NCBI GenBank assembly: GCA_964428475.1
Contig: CAYRYO010000003.1
Coordinates: 1-64,000 of the forward strand
Length of the DNA stretch: 64,000 nt
Direction of reading: 5' to 3'
From: JARICQ01 sp964428475
Lineage (GTDB): Bacteria > Bacillota > Clostridia > Tissierellales > Tissierellaceae
Shown one piece after another: positions 60,701 to 64,000 of the stretch. Below the pieces are notes generated by a model, which had not been told where the DNA came from, searched no databases, and saw nothing but the letters and a program-made list of their open reading frames with translations. The number at the start of each line of letters is the position of its first letter. Position 1 is the stretch's first letter. The position numbers and the translations under genes were made by a program.

Positions 60701-62056
60701 AAATTCAGAAATAGGTCTTTCTGGATTTATAAGTTGACTATATCTATCAACTATCTCTCCATTTTTTATCTTAATTGCACCTATCTCTGTTACTTTATCA
60801 TTTATAGCTGAAAGTCCAGTAGTTTCTATATCAAATACAATATAAGTAGAATAGTCCTTCTCTGAATTATAGTTTTTCACTATATCTTTTTTGTCATTTA
60901 CTAAGTATCCTTCAACCCCATATATGATTTTCATATCGAATTCTTTGGAAAGATCCATGGCATTTGGAAACGCTTGGACAACCCCATGATCAGTTATAGC
61001 TATAGCATTATGCCCCCAGCTTTTAGCTCTCTTTACTATACTTCTCAAATCACTTATACCATCCATAGAACTCATCTGTGTATGAAGGTGTAGTTCTACT
61101 CTTTTTTCATTTTCTTTATCCTGTTTGATTTCTTCTTTTGAGAGATTTAAAGATTTTATCATTATCACAGTACATTTAGAGTATGAGTCAAATGCAACAT
61201 CTCCTTGTATTGACACATAACTACCATCTTTTACGTTAGTTAAAAAGTCTACAGCTTTATCTTCATTTAAAAAGCACTTAGCTGTTATAGAATTAGTTTT
61301 ATCAGATATATTAAATGTAACTAGTGTTTTATTATTTCTAATGTCTCTAGTTTCTAATTCAAATATTTTCCCTTCAACTATACAAGAACCTATCTCCTGT
61401 GTTACATCCGATATCTTAATCTTATCATCTTTAATCTTCTTTCCATATATATAGTTTTTATTCTCTGGAACAAATTTTGCGCTTTTCACATCTTTCACCC
61501 TACTTACTATTTCCGTAGCAATTGTTTGTTCTTCTTTGTCTTTTTTATTTAAAAAATCATCTTTTATTTTTAACTTAGAATCTAATAAACTAATTGATAT
61601 ATTAACCCCAAGCTCATCTAAAATATTAGATTTTAATTCTTGAACTATATCGTTTGACTCTATTGAATAAAAAGCTGCTTTATTAGGAGGAAATATAAAT
61701 ATATCAGATTCATTTATTTCTATTTCTAAATCATTTATCCAAGAAATACTAGAATTTATTTTCAACTGTATATAATCTATTATACTCTGCTTGTAAAAAT
61801 TCAACTTATCTATATTGTTCCCATCTATATTATAAATAGGTTCCACAACTATATCAAACTCATTGAACTTATTTTGAAAAAATTGTTTTATATTGTTTAA
61901 ATCTATAAAATTAATCAATTTTATAGATTTAAGTTTTATATTTAAACTCATTTTCTCTTTATATAATTTTACTTTATCTACATAAATATCTTTATTTTCC
62001 AAGTTATCAAAATCATCTTTAGATAGCATATAAGATAATAAGTTCTTGTAAGGCAT
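57800..62056 (-). CDS. polC: DNA polymerase III alpha subunit, PolC type
   Basis: A Gram-positive replicase of about 1,418 residues. In order: an N-terminal helical and OB region (to about 320), a PHP domain ('ELHLHTQMSSMDG'), an inserted DEDDh proofreading exonuclease ('VFDIETTGLSAINDKVTEIG', from about 405), zinc-binding 'CPVC' and 'CPKCG', the polymerase palm with 'PDIDLNF', and a C-terminal HhH. It copies the chromosome with built-in proofreading. ATG at 62056 is preferred; GTG at 62068 is possible because the ribosome site is weak. Confidence 0.95.
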   Translation of the reverse strand: MPYKNLLSYMLSKDDFDNLENKDIYVDKVKLYKEKMSLNIKLKSIKLINFIDLNNIKQFFQNKFNEFDIVVEPIYNIDGNNIDKLNFYKQSIIDYIQLKINSSISWINDLEIEINESDIFIFPPNKAAFYSIESNDIVQELKSNILDELGVNISISLLDSKLKIKDDFLNKKDKEEQTIATEIVSRVKDVKSAKFVPENKNYIYGKKIKDDKIKISDVTQEIGSCIVEGKIFELETRDIRNNKTLVTFNISDKTNSITAKCFLNEDKAVDFLTNVKDGSYVSIQGDVAFDSYSKCTVIMIKSLNLSKEEIKQDKENEKRVELHLHTQMSSMDGISDLRSIVKRAKSWGHNAIAITDHGVVQAFPNAMDLSKEFDMKIIYGVEGYLVNDKKDIVKNYNSEKDYSTYIVFDIETTGLSAINDKVTEIGAIKIKNGEIVDRYSQLINPERPISEFITKLTGINDMMVKEKPTIENVILEFKEFIGEDVLVAHNASFDVGFIRENMKKKGLDLSNPVLDTLELSRSVFPDLKSHKLNIVAKHLGIKLENHHRAVDDASATADIFLKVMELLNDKDINKFDQINNLNVKKNVSKDVSYHIIILAKNLIGLKNLYKLVSESHINYFHRRPRIPKSLIQNNREGLIIGSACEAGELYKSIIRNASSDEIKDIVKFYDYLEIQAIENNRFLINNGIVKDEEQLKDINKRICKLGLENKKPVVATGDVHFLDPEDEVYRRILMTGQKFSDADSQPPLYFKTTREMLDEFSYLGEDIAKEVVIKNTNLINNMIEDILPIPEGTFPPVIEGAEKELKSITYKKAVEIYDNPLPEIVEKRLNRELDSIIKNGYAVMYIIAQKLVWKSLEDGYLVGSRGSVGSSFVATMSGITEINPLAPHYVCPVCKYSEFFTDGSIASGADLEDEVCPKCGANFIKDGHDIPFEVFLGFEGDKEPDIDLNFAGEYQSVAHKYIEELFGEGYVFRAGTIGTIADKTAYGFVKKYFEQKDMSIGPAELNRLISGCTGVKRTSGQHPGGVMIVPKHKDILDFTPIQYPANDKKSGVITTHFDYNAISGRILKLDILGHDVPTIIKMLEDITGITATEIPLDEKNTMKLFTSTEPLGITKKDINCEVGTLGIPEFGTKFVRQMLIDTKPSTFSELVRISGLSHGTDVWINNAQNLVRDGIAPLREVISTREDIMLTLINAGGDKKKSFKIMEKVRKGKGLTDEDESMMRNLNIPEWYIDSCKKIKYMFPKAHAAAYVMMSFRIAYFKVYYPEAFYATYFTIKANDFDSSLILKGKEHVENRIKELENISNDITTKEKNQLTVLEVALEMYCREFSFVNIDLYLSDSDKFIITEDGILPPLKSVDGLGENVARKIVREREISRFISIEDLVSRTAVNKTVLSALKDYNCLKGLPASNQVSLFNI

Positions 62057-62091
62057 AAATAAATACACTCTCTTCTTTTCTTAATTTTTAT

Positions 62092-63141
62092 TTATAATTT
62101 TTCTATTTCTTCTATTAAAGTTTCAAGTAATAATGCTTCTGGTACCTTTTTAATAATCTCTCCATTTTTAAATATAATTCCATTCCCCATTCCACCCGCA
62201 ATGCCTATATCTGCTTCTCTAGCTTCACCAGGTCCATTTACTGCACAACCCATAATGGCTACTGTGATGTTTTTATTTATGCCAGATATTCTCTTTTCAG
62301 CTTCTTCTACTAGAGATATTAGATCTATCTTTGTTCTACCACATGTGGGACAAGAAATAATATCTATGCCATCTTTTCTAAGGTTTAGTGATTTTAATAT
62401 CTCTTTTGCTACCTTGACTTCTTCTACAGGATCTGTGGTAAGAGATATTCTAATAGTGTCTCCAATTCCTTTAGATAATATTGCACCAATACCTACAGAA
62501 GACTTTATAGTTCCTCTCCATAGAGGTCCTGCTTCTGTGATTCCTAAATGCAATGGATAATCTCTCAAATCAGACATCTTTTCACATGCTCTTATTGTAA
62601 GCGGTACAGAACTAGCCTTAATAGAAATCTTGATATCATAAAACTCCATTTCTTCAAGTACTTTAATTTGTTCAAGTGCACTATACACCATTGAGTCCTC
62701 ATTCACACCATGATATTTATCTAAAAACTCTTGTTTTATAGACCCTGAATTTACACCTACTCGTATTGATATATTATCTTTTTTGCAAGCATTTACTACT
62801 TCTCTTACATTATCCAATGAACCTATATTTCCTGGATTAAGTCTTAATCCATCTACTCCATATTTTAAAGATTCCAAAGCTAATTTATGATCATATTGTA
62901 TATCTGCAATTATAGGAATTGATATACTATCCTTTATTATAGGTATTGCTTTAGCATCTTCTATATCTGTAATTGCACATCTCACAATATCACAACCATA
63001 CTTTTCCATATCATTTATTTGATTTATCGTAGAGACAGTATCCTTTGTCGATGTATTTGTCATTGATTGAATTGATATGGGATTATCTCCTCCTATTAAT
63101 ACTTTACCTACTTTTATAATTTTTGTCTTTTTTCTATTCAT
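62092..63141 (-). CDS. ispG: 4-hydroxy-3-methylbut-2-en-1-yl diphosphate synthase IspG
   Basis: The 349-residue enzyme has a TIM barrel ('SIQSMTNTSTKDT', 'RLNPGNIGS') and a cluster domain with cysteines in 'CPTCGRT' and 'MGCAVNGPGEA'. It converts MEcPP to HMBPP, the substrate of the IspH/S1 fusion at 17.8 kb. It sits between rseP and polC as in Bacillus-type clusters. Confidence 0.94.
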   Translation of the reverse strand: MNRKKTKIIKVGKVLIGGDNPISIQSMTNTSTKDTVSTINQINDMEKYGCDIVRCAITDIEDAKAIPIIKDSISIPIIADIQYDHKLALESLKYGVDGLRLNPGNIGSLDNVREVVNACKKDNISIRVGVNSGSIKQEFLDKYHGVNEDSMVYSALEQIKVLEEMEFYDIKISIKASSVPLTIRACEKMSDLRDYPLHLGITEAGPLWRGTIKSSVGIGAILSKGIGDTIRISLTTDPVEEVKVAKEILKSLNLRKDGIDIISCPTCGRTKIDLISLVEEAEKRISGINKNITVAIMGCAVNGPGEAREADIGIAGGMGNGIIFKNGEIIKKVPEALLLETLIEEIEKL

Positions 63142-63149
63142 ATCTACAC

Positions 63150-64000
63150 CTACTTAAATAAATTTGTATTAATTATATCTTTATAAGTTACAAATAACAT
63201 CAAAGATATAAGAAGAATAAATCCTACAAAATGTACAAATCCTTCTTTTTCTGGGTCTACTGGCTTCCCTCTTATTAGTTCTACAAATAAAAAGGCAACC
63301 CTACTTCCATCTAATGCAGGTAGCGGTAAAAGATTGAAAAAACCTAGATTTATACTTATAAAACCTAGTAGTTGCAATAAATCATATATACCCATATTTG
63401 CCGCCACTCCAACTTCTTTAATAATTCCTACTGGCCCCGACAAACTGTTTACCCCTACTTCACCTTTAAATATCATGCCTACAAAATCAAACATCAGCAT
63501 AAGAAATGTTCCAGTTCTTTGAAAACCATTCTTTATTGCTAATCCAGCAGATTTTTGTGGCCTAGTGTAAATTCCAATTATCTTTCTACCATCTTCCATC
63601 TCAGGTCTAAGCAACTTTGTAGTCATATTACCATTTCTATTGATTTCAATTTCCAAATCTTCATCAAGCGAAGCTTCACTTATGCCATTTATTATACTAT
63701 CCCATGTGTCTGTTTTTTCACCCTGGATGCTAACTATAATATCTCCTGCAACTATACCACTTTCTTGTGCAGGTGAATCTGCAACAACCCTGTCTATAGT
63801 TGTGCTCGGTTCTCCAATCCCAAAAGATACTACAGAAAGAACTATTATAGCTAATACGAAATTCATAAAGGCTCCAGCTACAAGAACACCTATCCTGGAA
63901 AAAATAGAGGCATTATTAAAACTTCTTGGATTGTCAGAATTTTCATCTTCTCCCTCCATTTTAACATAGCCTCCTATTGGTAATATTCTAATAGTATATT
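63150..64000 (-). CDS. rseP: RIP metalloprotease RseP, 5' end outside the window
   Basis: The frame continues past base 64000: 'RILPIGGYVKMEGEDE' can be read across the edge, so the gene is partial. Visible are a membrane segment ('FMNFVLAIIVLSVVSFGIG'), a PDZ domain ('VVADSPAQESGIVAGDIIVS'), the second metal-ligand region 'LGFFNLLPLPALDGSRV' with its Asp, and the last membrane helix. The HExxH site lies outside. RseP cuts anti-sigma factors within the membrane. Confidence 0.93.
   Translation of the reverse strand, partial: YTIRILPIGGYVKMEGEDENSDNPRSFNNASIFSRIGVLVAGAFMNFVLAIIVLSVVSFGIGEPSTTIDRVVADSPAQESGIVAGDIIVSIQGEKTDTWDSIINGISEASLDEDLEIEINRNGNMTTKLLRPEMEDGRKIIGIYTRPQKSAGLAIKNGFQRTGTFLMLMFDFVGMIFKGEVGVNSLSGPVGIIKEVGVAANMGIYDLLQLLGFISINLGFFNLLPLPALDGSRVAFLFVELIRGKPVDPEKEGFVHFVGFILLISLMLFVTYKDIINTNLFK

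Overview
The window is a 64 kb piece of a chromosome from a low-GC, Gram-positive anaerobe. The strong AGGAGG-type ribosome sites, frequent TTG starts, ferredoxin-dependent 2-oxoacid oxidoreductase, PolC, and sporulation genes (spoIIM, dacF, spoVS, an FtsK/SpoIIIE) point to an endospore-forming member of the Clostridia, perhaps a Tissierellia-like lineage. The species cannot be named from sequence alone. No rRNA, tRNA, CRISPR array, insertion sequence or prophage was seen. Nearly all of it is core genome.

Layout. Bases 1-29,700 are read on the + strand: nucleotide salvage and sporulation genes (nudF, spoIIM, xerD, punA, pdp, dacF); the condensin partners scpA-scpB; a second D,D-carboxypeptidase and rluB; a GNAT/mnmM/carboxyltransferase cluster; the korDABC oxidoreductase operon with an RpiR regulator; an HI0933-type flavoprotein; cmk-plsC-ispH/S1; cheR and a RacA-like MerR protein; then miaB-mutS-mutL-miaA and a methionine gamma-lyase-like gene. 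At about 29.7 kb polarity flips. Apart from a divergent LysM gene, everything from 29.7 to 64 kb is on the - strand: lexA, a tyrosine recombinase, aspB, padR, a PHP phosphoesterase, spoVS, rny, a four-gene Mre11/Rad50-like cassette, recA, pgsA, rimO, ftsK, tepA, ymxH, dut, a polysaccharide deacetylase, pnp, rpsO, ribF, truB, nrnA, rbfA, infB, rnpM, nusA, rimP, polC, ispG and the 3' part of rseP, which runs off the window.

How it works together. One theme is DNA damage. LexA-type boxes (GAAC-N4-GTTY) lie at lexA, at the YneA-like LysM gene and at recA. Just behind recA comes a cassette in which a Rad50-like ATPase is divided among three reading frames, cut at the zinc-hook CxxC, beside an Mre11-like nuclease. 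That cassette is the best candidate here for an unusual system. A second theme is sporulation: sigma-E-like and sigma-F-like promoter matches precede spoIIM and dacF, yet spoIIAA-AB-sigF and spmAB are missing from the places they occupy in Bacillus. The third theme is translation and RNA: rny appears to begin at an AUU codon, rpsO has a structured leader, ftsK has an overlapping upstream ORF, and miaB carries an exact 30-bp in-frame duplication.
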